Shown here in pieces: positions 15,055 to 23,502 of a DNA stretch of 64,000 nucleotides (positions are counted from its first letter, which is position 1; every line of letters begins with the position of its first letter). Under the pieces are notes generated by a model. It was not told where the DNA came from. It ran no database searches and worked only from the letters and a program-made list of their open reading frames with translations. The position numbers and the translations under genes were made by a program. The DNA lies in assembly GCA_021768185.1 (NCBI GenBank), contig JAETNP010000004.1, forward strand, positions 33,865-97,864, written 5' to 3'. This DNA comes from Oscillospiraceae bacterium (GTDB lineage: Bacteria; Bacillota; Clostridia; Oscillospirales; Oscillospiraceae).

Positions 15055-15806
15055 GCAGCACCTCCCTTTCCGGCCTGCGCGTCCGCTTTATCCGCCCGGA
15101 AGACCACGGTCCCGCCGTTTTGGTACAGGACCCTCACCCGGAATCCGGCCCGCTCCATCAGCTCGGTCTGGTGTTCCAGGGTAAGCGGGGTGTCGATATG
15201 AAGGAAGACGTCCTCTGGCAGGGCACTTTTCGCCCGGGCTCTGGCCAGACGTTCCCGGCAGAGGTCCTCCTCCTCCTGACAGCAGGCGACATAGTCGCAC
15301 TCAATATAATATCTACCCTTTTTCAGCGTCTGAAACAGCTTCTCATAGATTTTTCCCTTTTTCTCATAAGGAAAGTGGTGAAGCGTCTCAAAAGAGAGGG
15401 CCGCGTCAAAGGTCTCCGCAGGAAACGGATAAACGAAATAGTCCGCTTCGATCCCCTGAAACCCTTTCCCGACAAACTTCTCCCGAGCCCTCGCCAGCAT
15501 GTCGCCGGAGAGGTCGATCCCTGTGACCCGGGCCTCCGGGAACCGGCGATAGACGGCCTCCAGCTCCAGCCCGGTGCCGCAGCCGATGTCCAGCAGGGTC
15601 TCCAGACCTTCGTCGAAAAAATCCGCGATGTGCTCGTACAGCTCCCCCCAGTTCCCCAGGTGGACGTCCTCATAGTGGGCCAGCCGCCTGGCGAAGAACG
15701 CGGACATCTCCTCCGCCTCTTTATCCTCCTCCCCGGCGATCCACTCCTTCAGCTCCCGGAGATAGGCCCCGATCTCCTCCTGGGTCCGGATTTTATTTTC
15801 CAGCAT
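15051..15806 (-). CDS. Class I SAM-dependent methyltransferase
   Basis: A 251-residue methyltransferase with motif I LLDIGCGTGLELE (about 71-83), motif II GIDLSGDML and a post-motif region ALSFETLHHFPYEKK. The target is unknown; the fold matches the Methyltransf_11/25 group. The start ATG 15806 has GGAG 7 bases upstream. It is the first gene after the tyrosine T-box leader, followed by the GNAT gene and tyrS, so it is co-regulated with tRNA-Tyr charging. Whether it acts on a tyrosine-related substrate or is just a passenger is unknown. Confidence 0.88.
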   Translation of the reverse strand: MLENKIRTQEEIGAYLRELKEWIAGEEDKEAEEMSAFFARRLAHYEDVHLGNWGELYEHIADFFDEGLETLLDIGCGTGLELEAVYRRFPEARVTGIDLSGDMLARAREKFVGKGFQGIEADYFVYPFPAETFDAALSFETLHHFPYEKKGKIYEKLFQTLKKGRYYIECDYVACCQEEEDLCRERLARARAKSALPEDVFLHIDTPLTLEHQTELMERAGFRVRVLYQNGGTVVFRADKADAQAGKGGAA

Positions 15807-15844
15807 AGGCCGCTCCTTTCACCCTCCTTCCCAAAATACAACAA

Positions 15845-16112
15845 CGCCCTCCGTCCCTGGCAGGACAGAGGGCGAAAACTCGCGGTACCACCTCTGGTTC
15901 GCTGTCCCCTCGCGGGGCACAGCCTCGTGAGGTCCCCGGCAGGACCCCGGCGCTGTATCGGGCGCACCCGGCGGAGCCTACCCACGGTGTTTCACCGCTT
16001 TGGTCCGCTGCTCAGGGATGTATTCACGCCGCCGTCCTCTCCCCCTTCCACCCGCCGGGGGCTCTCTTGGCAGAACTGAGCTGCGCTACTGGTTCCCATC
16101 ATCGCGTTAACT
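15845..16112 (-). ncRNA. T-box leader with Tyr (UAC) specifier
   Basis: On the minus strand the T-box core AGGTGGTACCGCG lies at 15893-15881, directly followed by a GC-rich terminator hairpin (15874-15845) and a TTGTTGT tail. Upstream, in the expected 3' side of Stem I, is GAA-UAC-AUC with the UAC tyrosine codon at 16022-16020; AGAGAG further upstream resembles the GA motif. The specifier agrees with tyrS being in the operon. Exact stem boundaries need folding. Confidence 0.85.
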
Positions 16113-16118
16113 GGTGGT

Positions 16119-16147
16119 AGTATAGCGGGAAAAAACGGGTTTGTCAA
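16119..16147 (-). promoter_or_regulatory. Strong sigma-A promoter of the T-box operon
   Basis: Minus strand TTGACA (16147-16142), 17-bp spacer, TATACT (16124-16119), just upstream of the T-box leader. Near-consensus. Confidence 0.9.
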
Positions 16148-16178
16148 GGGGAAACAGCGGAAAAAGCGCATAAAAGAG

Positions 16179-16215
16179 CCACTCCCCCGCCGCCGCGCAC
16201 GGCGAGGGAGAGTGG
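16179..16215 (-). terminator. spo0A terminator
   Basis: CCACTC-rich stem with a GC-rich inner part and a 7-base loop, followed on the minus strand by CTCTTTTATG. It lies 84 bases after the spo0A stop. Confidence 0.75.
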
Positions 16216-16298
16216 TCCGAAGGCGCATATTTTATTCTGTTCTCTCTAATCCCGGCATGGCATGAACTTTGTGTTTTCCTGCGCGGCGGAAAGCACGG

Positions 16299-17048
16299 TT
16301 AAGCGGTGGCAATTTTCAGCTTGAGGCGGATACGGTCGCTGATCATGGCAATAAACTCAGAATTTGTGGGCTTTCCCTTGGCATTGCTGACTGTGTAGCC
16401 AAAGAATTTCTGCAGCGTTTCCAGGTCGCCCCGGTCCCATGCCACCTCAATGGCGTGGCGTATGGCGCGCTCCACCCGGCTGGGGGTGGTATGGTAGCGC
16501 TTGGCTACCTCCGGATAGAGGATCTTGGTGACGGAATTGATGACATCCATATTCTCCACCGTGATCATGATCGCCTCACGGACGTACTGATACCCCTTGA
16601 TGTGGGCAGGGACGCCCACCTCGTGGATAATGGAGGTCACCAGCTCTTCCAATCCAGGGGCGTGGACCTTGGGGTCCGCCTTCTCCGACAGCCGCAGCAG
16701 GCTGTCCACCATAGCGGTCTCACTGTAAGGCTTCCGGATAAACATGGCGACGCCCAGATCACCAGCCTGGGCGATCGTCTCGTGATTGGCAATGGAGGAG
16801 GTCATGAGAACCATGGGGACGTTGTCCCCCTCCATTCTCTGCATGATATTCAGGCCGTCCAGGCCCGGCAGTACCAGATCGAGAACCAGGATATCCGGTT
16901 TTACCCTGCTGACCAGAGACAGCACTTCGCTGCCGTCGCCTGTGGAAGCGACTACGTCAAAGCGGCCAGTCTTCTCCAGGGCGTCCTGCAGCATACTGCA
17001 GGCGTCGGTATCGGCGTCCGCCAACATGATTTTTATTCTGTTGTCCAT
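16299..17048 (-). CDS. spo0A: Stage 0 sporulation response regulator Spo0A
   Basis: The master regulator of sporulation entry, 249 residues. The receiver domain has phosphoacceptor Asp57 in [12 protein letters not shown] and Lys in FIRKPY; the usual acidic ADDN pocket reads ADAD here. The C-terminal Spo0A DNA-binding domain (about 140-249) contains the highly conserved [20 protein letters not shown] and [19 protein letters not shown]. The start is ATG 17048 (MDNRIKIM), with AAAGGAT upstream; earlier in-frame codons are unlikely. 0A-box sequences upstream suggest autoregulation. Its presence indicates a spore-forming lineage. Confidence 0.96.
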   Translation of the reverse strand: MDNRIKIMLADADTDACSMLQDALEKTGRFDVVASTGDGSEVLSLVSRVKPDILVLDLVLPGLDGLNIMQRMEGDNVPMVLMTSSIANHETIAQAGDLGVAMFIRKPYSETAMVDSLLRLSEKADPKVHAPGLEELVTSIIHEVGVPAHIKGYQYVREAIMITVENMDVINSVTKILYPEVAKRYHTTPSRVERAIRHAIEVAWDRGDLETLQKFFGYTVSNAKGKPTNSEFIAMISDRIRLKLKIATA

Positions 17049-17214
17049 ACGCGTAGATCCTTTCAAAAATTTGCATGTCGACATGAATAGAGGGCCATCC
17101 GTCTGTTTAGACGAAAAATCGAAGCTTCGTTGCGCCTTGTTTACAAATTACCATAAACAGACAGAAAACACAAGTCGAAACGTGTAACTTTCGTCTTGAA
17201 AACCCAGAAATTCG

Positions 17215-17251
17215 TTCGACAAATTTGGAAAATATTTCCAGAAATGTCGAA
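17215..17251. promoter_or_regulatory. Candidate 0A boxes upstream of spo0A
   Basis: TTCGACA at 17215-17221 and TGTCGAA at 17245-17251 both match the 0A-box core. TGTCGACA at 17076-17083 (nearer the gene) and a 6/7 match, AGTCGAA, near 17174 are further candidates. The 17049-17290 interval holds nothing else recognised. Confidence 0.5.
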
Positions 17252-17290
17252 TCGGCGCGTATTAGACACATTTTTACAGGGCGGGCGGGG

Positions 17291-18199
17291 CTACGCCGGC
17301 AGGAAGCACTGCACAGCGGCGGCCAGGAGGAAGGACAGCGCCGCCTGGAGGGCTTTTCCCATCCAGTGCCGCCGAAAGGACAGCCCCGCCGGCGCGGCGA
17401 TGGACATGGCCTGACAGTGGACGGACAGTCCGCCCCACCCCACGATGGCGGCGGCGGCAGGAAAGGCCGCCCGTCCTGCCGGGAGTGCTGCGGCAGCGGA
17501 GACCATCTCCAATGCTCCCAGCACGGGGAAGGGCAGTGAAACCGGCGGCAGTGCCGCCAGGACCCGAAAGAGGACCACGAACGCACAGATGTTCAGCATG
17601 GACTGCAGCGCGCCGGAGACGGAGGCGGTGAGAGCCTGTGGGAAGGACGCCGTCCGGACCTGCCGCCTGCCCAGGGAGGGGACGGAGCCCCGATCCCGGC
17701 ATAGGCGGCAAAGGATGGCCCCGGTCAGCAGGGCGGAGAAAGCGTGGATCAGGAAGAGGAGCGCTCCCGCCCCGGCATTCCCCAGGACCCCCGCGCCGAT
17801 ATAACCCAGCAGGAACGCCGGGCCGCAGTTGTCGCAGAAGCCCAGCAGCAGTTCCGCCTCCTGACGGGAAATGCTGCCCTGCTCATACAGACCGGCGGCG
17901 GCCCCCGCGCCGCTGGGGTAGCCACCCAGCAGCCCCGCCAGCAGCGGCAGGGCGCACACGCCCCGCAGGTGGAACAGCGGCCCCATGACTGCCCCGCAGA
18001 CGCCCTGGAGGGCCTCCGCGAGCCCCAGCTGGAGCAGCAGGGAGATTACCACAAAGAAGGGAAACAGGGAGGGTATCACCGTCCGCGCGCACAGCGTCAG
18101 TCCGTCGCGGACGGCGGCGGCGGCTTCCTGGGGACGGAGCAGCAGAAGGGCGGCCACAGCCAGCACGGCAGCCGCGGGCAGAGCTTTTTTCATTTTCAT
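17291..18199 (-). CDS. YlbJ-like sporulation integral membrane protein (nucleoside-recognition/Gate domain)
   Basis: A 302-residue polytopic membrane protein resembling sporulation protein YlbJ. Signature elements are VIPSLFPFFVVISLL, LLGGYPSGA and FCDNCGPAFLLGYIG, followed by another Gate-like repeat near the C-terminus (ALEMVSAAAALP). At least seven hydrophobic segments are visible. It is shorter than typical YlbJ (about 400 residues). The start is uncertain: ATG 18199 or ATG 18193, both with a weak GGTGA ribosome site. Its position beside spo0A fits a sporulation role, although substrate transport has not been shown for this subgroup. Confidence 0.72.
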   Translation of the reverse strand: MKMKKALPAAAVLAVAALLLLRPQEAAAAVRDGLTLCARTVIPSLFPFFVVISLLLQLGLAEALQGVCGAVMGPLFHLRGVCALPLLAGLLGGYPSGAGAAAGLYEQGSISRQEAELLLGFCDNCGPAFLLGYIGAGVLGNAGAGALLFLIHAFSALLTGAILCRLCRDRGSVPSLGRRQVRTASFPQALTASVSGALQSMLNICAFVVLFRVLAALPPVSLPFPVLGALEMVSAAAALPAGRAAFPAAAAIVGWGGLSVHCQAMSIAAPAGLSFRRHWMGKALQAALSFLLAAAVQCFLPA

Positions 18200-18301
18200 C
18201 ACCGGTACAGGATATGCGGCGCAGGGACAGGTCATGACCTGTCCCCGCGGAAAGCAGGAAGGACCGGCCCTTACGCGGACCGGTCCCGTCTTTTTTCGTG
18301 C

Positions 18302-18892
18302 TCATTCTTCGTCCTCGTCGCTCTCCTCTTCGCCGCGGGCCTCCTCCTGGAGCAGGTACTCCGTCAGAGACTTGGAAAGAGTTGAGAGGATGGCCGAGGT
18401 AGTGACAAGGCTGCCCACGCCCTCCAGAGGAAGGCTTGCGCCCTTCCCGATCTCCAGGCGTCTTCCCTGGACCGGCAGACTGCACAGAAAGCGGATGGAG
18501 GAGCGATACTGCCCCACGAAATCCTCATACAGCATCCGGGCCGCCGCCTCGCTGTGGTCCTCCGGCAGCATCCGCTGGATACAGGAGATGCTCAGGCTCT
18601 GCTTCAAGGTACAGATGATCACCAGATAAGCCAGGTGTACCCGTGAGTACCGCTTTTTCACCGGCGGGGGCATGACCTTCATGCGCACGTAGTTGTTGAT
18701 GATGCTGGCGGTGATGGCCTTCTCCTCTCCATATCGCTCCAGGGGAGAGAGATACCGGGTCAGCAGCAGTATCACCTGGTCCATATACAGGTCCAGCTGG
18801 GGCAGGCTGTCCCAGTCCGGCAAATCAAACTGGGACAGCTTGTCCAGCCACTCCGACAGGCGCTGTCCCGGGTCCCCTTTTCCATTGAGCAT
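18302..18892 (-). CDS. DUF1836 domain protein
   Basis: A 196-residue protein of the DUF1836 family, which resembles MerR-like winged-helix proteins. Family-like segments are LPQLDLYMDQVILLLTRYL, ASIINNYVRMKVMPPPVKKRYSRVHLAYL (the predicted DNA-binding part, about 60-95) and LKQSLSI. The C-terminus is a long acidic tail (EEESDEDEE). The start ATG 18892 has AGGGAG upstream. It is probably a cytoplasmic regulator; targets are unknown. It precedes the YlbJ-like gene on the same strand but is separated by a hairpin-containing gap, and is divergent from the hemolysin III gene. Confidence 0.82.
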   Translation of the reverse strand: MLNGKGDPGQRLSEWLDKLSQFDLPDWDSLPQLDLYMDQVILLLTRYLSPLERYGEEKAITASIINNYVRMKVMPPPVKKRYSRVHLAYLVIICTLKQSLSISCIQRMLPEDHSEAAARMLYEDFVGQYRSSIRFLCSLPVQGRRLEIGKGASLPLEGVGSLVTTSAILSTLSKSLTEYLLQEEARGEEESDEDEE

Positions 18893-18990
18893 ATGCGCTC
18901 GCTCCCTTCACTTTTTTGCTGCTCACAAGTATAGCGGATTTGGAGGTATAATGCAATATAAAAAATCAAAAAATAATTGTGCCGTTCCAC

Positions 18991-19019
18991 TTGACATATC
19001 AGATGAAACTGGTTATACT
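18991..19019 (+). promoter_or_regulatory. Consensus promoter of the hemolysin III gene
   Basis: TTGACA (18991-18996), 17-bp spacer, TATACT (19014-19019), 53 bases before the ATG. Confidence 0.88.
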
Positions 19020-19071
19020 AATATCAAATATTAGATATGCTGATTTGCAAAACAAAAGGAGGGAGCATCAC

Positions 19072-19719
19072 ATGTCAGCTGAGAAAATCAAGAGGAGTCA
19101 AACCAAAGGCGAGGAGATCGCCAATACCATATCCCACGGCCTGGGAGCGGTCCTGGCGCTGGCCGGAGCGGTGCCGCTGGCAGTACGGGGGATTCAGTCC
19201 GGCTCTGTGAAGACCGGATTCAGCCTGACGGCCTACGGCATCAGCCTGGTATTGCTGTACACCGCCTCTGCGGTCTATCACGGGGTCCGGGACCCGGAGA
19301 AGAAGCGGACGCTGCGGATTATGGATCACTGCTCCATTTTTGTGCTGATCTTGGGCACCTATGTGCCCATGTCCCTGCTGGTGGTGGGAGGCCGGACCGG
19401 ATGGATGCTGTTTCTGACCAATACCACTCTGGCGGTGGTAGGCATCGTACTCAACACCATTGATCTGAAGCGCTTCGACAAGGTTTCCCTGGCGCTCTAT
19501 GCCCTGATGGGCTGGCTGGTGGTGGTAGCCATGCGGGCCATCATTGATACGCTGCCGCCTCTGGGGCTGGGACTGCTGGTGGGAGGCGGCGTGGCCTACA
19601 CCGCTGGAATTGTCTTTTACAAATCCCAAGGGAAGTATATGCATTTTGTCTGGCACCTGTTTGTACTGGCGGGGAGCGTTCTGCAGTTCTTCTGCATCGC
19701 GCTGTACTGCCTGCCCTGA
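19072..19719 (+). CDS. trhA: Hemolysin III / TrhA-family (PAQR) membrane protein
   Basis: A 215-residue seven-helix membrane protein of the bacterial PAQR / hemolysin III family (YqfA/TrhA type), linked in E. coli to membrane-energetics homeostasis. Conserved features are the N-terminal GEEIANTISHGLGAVLA, the SAVYHG motif, the MDHCSIFVLILGTYVP helix and the C-terminal HFVWHLFVLAGS histidines, which form the likely metal site. The start is ATG 19072, with AGGAGGG upstream; an in-frame ATG at 18979 would lie before the promoter and is rejected. It is monocistronic, with its own promoter and terminator. Confidence 0.92.
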   Translation: MSAEKIKRSQTKGEEIANTISHGLGAVLALAGAVPLAVRGIQSGSVKTGFSLTAYGISLVLLYTASAVYHGVRDPEKKRTLRIMDHCSIFVLILGTYVPMSLLVVGGRTGWMLFLTNTTLAVVGIVLNTIDLKRFDKVSLALYALMGWLVVVAMRAIIDTLPPLGLGLLVGGGVAYTAGIVFYKSQGKYMHFVWHLFVLAGSVLQFFCIALYCLP

Positions 19720-19737
19720 ACGACCTGCTGACCCAAA

Positions 19738-19776
19738 AGAGCCCCGTCAATGCGCCTGGCGCATTGACGGGGCTCT
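19738..19776. terminator. Bidirectional terminator between convergent genes
   Basis: An 18-bp perfect stem with a CTG loop (AGAGCCCCGTCAATGCGC and its complement) lies between trhA and the convergent acyltransferase gene. Confidence 0.85.
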
Positions 19777-19831
19777 GCTTGTCAAAGGACGCCCGACGCC
19801 TGCGGGCGCGAAACCCTTGCGGAGGGCTCTT

Positions 19832-20710
19832 TTATGCGGGCTTATGCCCGTCGCATCGGGTCAGGACGCCGCAGGCAATTCCGATCTTGCCCCCGGCGGC
19901 GAGCCTCGCCTTCGCCCGGCGCTGGAGGGAGGTCCGCTCCGGCAGCGCCTCCGCCGGCACGGGCTTCTCGACGCCGAAGAGCCACTGGTAAAAATCAGGG
20001 GCGTCCTCCTCTACATGATACAGGCGGTAGTCCCCGGCGAAACGCCGGATGCCAGACGTCTCCGGCAGCAGCTCCGCCAGAGCGGGGGCCAACAGCCAGG
20101 TGCCGCACAGCACCCCCCGGGGTGATCCCTGCCAGGAGAAAGCCCGTCCTTCCTCCGCGAAGAATTTCTCCGCCCAGCCGTAGGAGCGGTCCAGCTCCTC
20201 CCGGGTCAGAACGGCGTCGGAGGGAATATGGACGTTCAGCACCGAGCTTTCCGCCAGATCGTCCGGACGGCGCTCTCCCGCTCCAGAGCCGCAGTATTCA
20301 AACTCCAGCGTTCCCAGGCGGAACAGCAGGCATCCGATCTGCCGCCAGGTCCAGAATCCCCGGTCGAAGGCCCACCGTCCGGTCATCTCATGAGTCTCCG
20401 TCAGAAAGCGCCGGAAACACCCCATAGTGTCCAGAAAAATCCCATCGGATATATTTTTCTCCCGGTACGCCCGCCGGGTGCGGCAGGCCCCTGCCAGCAC
20501 GGCCGCCAGCTGGGCCATGCCGCCGTCCTCCTCCCAGGCGGGCAGCGCCGCCGTGATATCCCTCCAGGCTCCTTCCGCCGTATCCGGTGAGGCCAGCGCG
20601 TCACAGGGCAGTTCCGGCGGCAGCGCCTCCGCCGCCCGGGCCAGGGGTTCCAGCACCGGCTCCGGCAGGGCGAGCTCCCCAGCCAGAACTATCAGGTCCC
20701 GCCGCCTCAT
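19832..20710 (-). CDS. Acyltransferase-domain protein (NAT_N / GNAT_C type)
   Basis: A 292-residue protein of the DUF5596/DUF5597 type, annotated in related genomes as acyltransferase-domain protein (N-acyltransferase N-terminal plus GNAT-like C-terminal domain). Family-like parts are FLDTMGCFRRFLTE, the central FWTWRQIGCLLFRLGTLEFEY and VLNVHIPSDAVLTREELDRSY. The start ATG 20710 overlaps the stop of the TldE-like gene (ATGA), so translation is coupled. Substrate and role are unknown. It forms the tail of a tldD-tldE-acyltransferase run. Confidence 0.75.
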   Translation of the reverse strand: MRRRDLIVLAGELALPEPVLEPLARAAEALPPELPCDALASPDTAEGAWRDITAALPAWEEDGGMAQLAAVLAGACRTRRAYREKNISDGIFLDTMGCFRRFLTETHEMTGRWAFDRGFWTWRQIGCLLFRLGTLEFEYCGSGAGERRPDDLAESSVLNVHIPSDAVLTREELDRSYGWAEKFFAEEGRAFSWQGSPRGVLCGTWLLAPALAELLPETSGIRRFAGDYRLYHVEEDAPDFYQWLFGVEKPVPAEALPERTSLQRRAKARLAAGGKIGIACGVLTRCDGHKPA

Positions 20711-21996
20711 TCCTCCGTACCAGCGACGCTCACACCGGTCAGCCGCATTGCGTAGGGGCCGTCATACCGGGCGGTCAGGTAGCGGTCCGTGGAGAAGGTC
20801 AGGTCGCCCTGCGCCTCCAGGATGCTGCCGTTGACGGACCCTCCGGTCACCGGCGTGACCGTGCCGTCGGCCTCAATGAGGTAGGCCAGACGGAGCTCGC
20901 CGCCGAAATGTCCGCTCATGGCGTCCATCTGGAAGTCGGAGAAGGTCACTGCCCACAGGCAGGGGCCTTTTTTCAGTTCCGCGAAGGAGACCGTCCCATT
21001 GGCGCAGGCGATCTTCTCATAATTGCCGGTGGGCTTTATCCCCAGATAGCGGCAGAACCGGTTGGGACCGTGCCAGGTCAGCAGCTTCCCGCCCTCCAGC
21101 AGGGGCAGGTCGTTCATGGTGGGGATGCCCTCCGCGCTGTAGGGATGGTGCGCCCGGAGGGTGAGGGACAGCCGCTCGCCCCGGGTCTCCCCCTGGACAT
21201 CCTCGCCGGGCTTCCAGGTAGAGTACTGGGGATATACCATAGAGGCTGCGGAACGGTCCCTGTAATAGGTCAGCACCTCGGCCACGGCGTTGCCGCTGAG
21301 CACCAGATCATATTTGCCGCTCTTCAGAATCCTCTGCGCCCGGGCACGGTCACGGACGAAGGTAAGGGCCTCCGCCACCTTGGCGGAGAGGGCTTCCTCA
21401 TCCAGGGCGGTGTATTCAAACTGATTGTGGATCTCCACGTCCTCCGGCTCCTTGCACTGGACCACAAACTCGCCGTCCACGCCGCTGCTGACGAAGGACA
21501 CGTCGGTCCCCTCCGAGGACAGAATCCTGCGGCGGACGCGCCAGACAAACAGCTCCGCGGAGTTGACAAAGGCATCCTCCCGGTTGTCAGGAGCGAAAAG
21601 GGCGCGCACCATCTTCCCGGCGCTCCGGGCCAGAGGAGCCTGGGCCAGCTCGCCGTCTTCCTCTGCCATGGGCGCCTGCACCGGGTCCGGCAGGTCAAAA
21701 TAGGGGTTGGCGGCAAACTGGGCGGCGTAATACGCCCCTTTCAGCTCCTCATCCAGCTGTTGGTCGTCCATAGAGGGAAGGATGGGAATGGAGGTAAAGC
21801 CCCGGGCGGGCCTGCCGACCTCCTTGGTCTCCACATCCCGGAACACCGTCACCTCGTATTTGCGCACGTCCTTGGTGCGCCGGGTGTCCAGCCGCTTTTT
21901 CACAAAAAAGAGCTCCGTGGTCTCATCCACCCGCTCGTTGATGCGCCACATACCGATGCCGCAGCGCGCCAGAGCGCTCTTGATTCTCTCGATCAT
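20707..21996 (-). CDS. TldE/PmbA-like subunit of a TldD/TldE-type protease
   Basis: A 429-residue protein of the TldD/PmbA superfamily, the non-catalytic-partner type. It lacks the HExxxH motif seen in its neighbour but keeps the C-terminal beta-rich core (MDAMSGHFGGELRLAYLIEADG and GGSVNGSILEA). Such heterodimers degrade unfolded or modified peptides and mature some RiPPs. The start is ATG 21996, with AGGAGG 8 bases upstream; a TTG at 22005 overlaps that site. It follows tldD by 13 bases, so the two are expected to form one complex. Confidence 0.85.
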   Translation of the reverse strand: MIERIKSALARCGIGMWRINERVDETTELFFVKKRLDTRRTKDVRKYEVTVFRDVETKEVGRPARGFTSIPILPSMDDQQLDEELKGAYYAAQFAANPYFDLPDPVQAPMAEEDGELAQAPLARSAGKMVRALFAPDNREDAFVNSAELFVWRVRRRILSSEGTDVSFVSSGVDGEFVVQCKEPEDVEIHNQFEYTALDEEALSAKVAEALTFVRDRARAQRILKSGKYDLVLSGNAVAEVLTYYRDRSAASMVYPQYSTWKPGEDVQGETRGERLSLTLRAHHPYSAEGIPTMNDLPLLEGGKLLTWHGPNRFCRYLGIKPTGNYEKIACANGTVSFAELKKGPCLWAVTFSDFQMDAMSGHFGGELRLAYLIEADGTVTPVTGGSVNGSILEAQGDLTFSTDRYLTARYDGPYAMRLTGVSVAGTEE

Positions 21997-22009
21997 GCTC
22001 AACACCTCC

Positions 22010-23422
22010 TTAACCCAGCCGGATGCGGGCCTTCATATAGGGTCCGCCGTCGGAAACCTTCACCCACTCCTTGTAGCCCTTGCCGCAGAAGCCGCTGCCG
22101 GAAAGCTCCGGCGTTTTGCTCATCATGGTCACGGATTTCAGCAGGTCGGGCACGTAGCCGGTGAGGACGATAGGGGAGAAGAGCTTTCCCGTCAGCTTCC
22201 CGTCCTTGATCTCCCGGGCGGTGGTGACCATGCACTGGATGCCCCAGTTCTTGGGGTCCTCCATGCCGCTGGAGGGCGCTTCCAGCAAAAAGCCGTCCTT
22301 CACGGAGGCAATGATTTCCTCCGGGGTATACTCGCCGCCCTGGAAGTAGGTATTGGTCATGCGGGTGTAGGCCTTTCGCTCATAGCTCTCCCGGCGGCCA
22401 TTGCCCGTGGGGGTCATGCCCAGCCGGGCGGCGCTGAGGGCGTCGCACATGCCCCGGCGCAGCACGCCCTTGTCGATGATGACCGTGTCCCCGGCAAGGG
22501 TCCCCTCGTCGTCAAAGAACATGGTGGCGGCCTCGTCCACGGCGCTGCCGTCGTGCATGGTCACCATCTGGCTTGCCACGTACTCGCCCACGCACTCCCG
22601 GGCCAGGGCCCGGTCCTTGACGAACATGTCCATCTCCACGCCATGGCCGAAGGCCTCGTGGACGATCATGCCGGTGGTCTCCGGGCTGCAGACGCACTCG
22701 TACTCGCCGGGGACGATGGGCCGGCTCTCCAACAGCTCCAGGGCATCGTCCGCCACCTTTTCCACGTTTTGGTCCATATCGTCCAGCACTTCCGCACCGC
22801 CCAGATTGGAGAAGGGGCGGTAGGCCATCTTGATTTCCTGTCCCCGTCGGGCTCCCACAGCCACCATGGCGGTGGTCCACATGATCGTCTGGTCCAAATC
22901 CCGGTTTTCCGACAGGAACAGCTTCCGGCAGGCCCGGTAGGAGACGGCGGCCTGGGCGTCCAGGACCCGCTCGTCGTGGTCCAGCGCCTTCTGCCGCAGA
23001 GCAGTGAGCTTGGCAACGATGGCCTCGTCCCCCAGCTCCCGGGGATGGACCTTCCAGGCGCTGGATTTCTTCAGGACCGCCGGCTCGTCGGAGAGCACCG
23101 GCGTAGGCAGCGGCTCGAAGCCCTCCAGGGCCTCCTTCTGCTCCTCCAGACGCCGGGCCAGAACGGCGCACAGCTCCGGAATATCCTCCTCCGCGAACTC
23201 GTTGAAGGAATACTCCGCGCAGCCCGTGCCGTCGAAGACCCGGACCACGTATCCTGTTCCGCCCATGCGGCCGGAAGCGGAGATGTTGACGCCGTTCCGG
23301 CTGATGCTCCAGGAGCGGTTGTCGTCCGCCACCGCCAGCACGGAGGCGTAGGGATACGTCTCCCGCAGGGCGCGGATCAGCTGTTGAAGGCCGGGCTTTA
23401 CCCGGTCAATGATTTCAAACAC
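22010..23422 (-). CDS. tldD: TldD-type metallopeptidase subunit
   Basis: A 470-residue TldD family protein. The zinc motif is HEAFGH (HExxxH) in TTGMIVHEAFGHGVEMD, and the third ligand is probably the Cys in SGSGFCGKG, as in TldD. The conserved stretch ENPKNWGIQC-like (EDPKNWGIQC) is also present. The start is GTG 23422, with GGGAGG upstream. It should pair with the TldE-like product of the next gene. No RiPP precursor or B12-radical-SAM gene is adjacent, so a general proteolytic role is as likely as peptide maturation. Confidence 0.92.
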   Translation of the reverse strand: MFEIIDRVKPGLQQLIRALRETYPYASVLAVADDNRSWSISRNGVNISASGRMGGTGYVVRVFDGTGCAEYSFNEFAEEDIPELCAVLARRLEEQKEALEGFEPLPTPVLSDEPAVLKKSSAWKVHPRELGDEAIVAKLTALRQKALDHDERVLDAQAAVSYRACRKLFLSENRDLDQTIMWTTAMVAVGARRGQEIKMAYRPFSNLGGAEVLDDMDQNVEKVADDALELLESRPIVPGEYECVCSPETTGMIVHEAFGHGVEMDMFVKDRALARECVGEYVASQMVTMHDGSAVDEAATMFFDDEGTLAGDTVIIDKGVLRRGMCDALSAARLGMTPTGNGRRESYERKAYTRMTNTYFQGGEYTPEEIIASVKDGFLLEAPSSGMEDPKNWGIQCMVTTAREIKDGKLTGKLFSPIVLTGYVPDLLKSVTMMSKTPELSGSGFCGKGYKEWVKVSDGGPYMKARIRLG

Positions 23423-23462
23423 GTTGGGACCTCCCTTTTTTGTATTTCACTGCATTGCAATA

Positions 23463-23495
23463 CGGCGGGGAAGCGGCCCGGCCGCTTCCCCGCCG
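23463..23495 (-). terminator. Hairpin after pfkA
   Basis: CGGCGGGGAAGCGGCC pairs perfectly with its complement around one C, 8 bases after the pfkA stop. It is very stable but lacks a clean U-run. Confidence 0.6.
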
Positions 23496-23502
23496 GCGCG
23501 TC

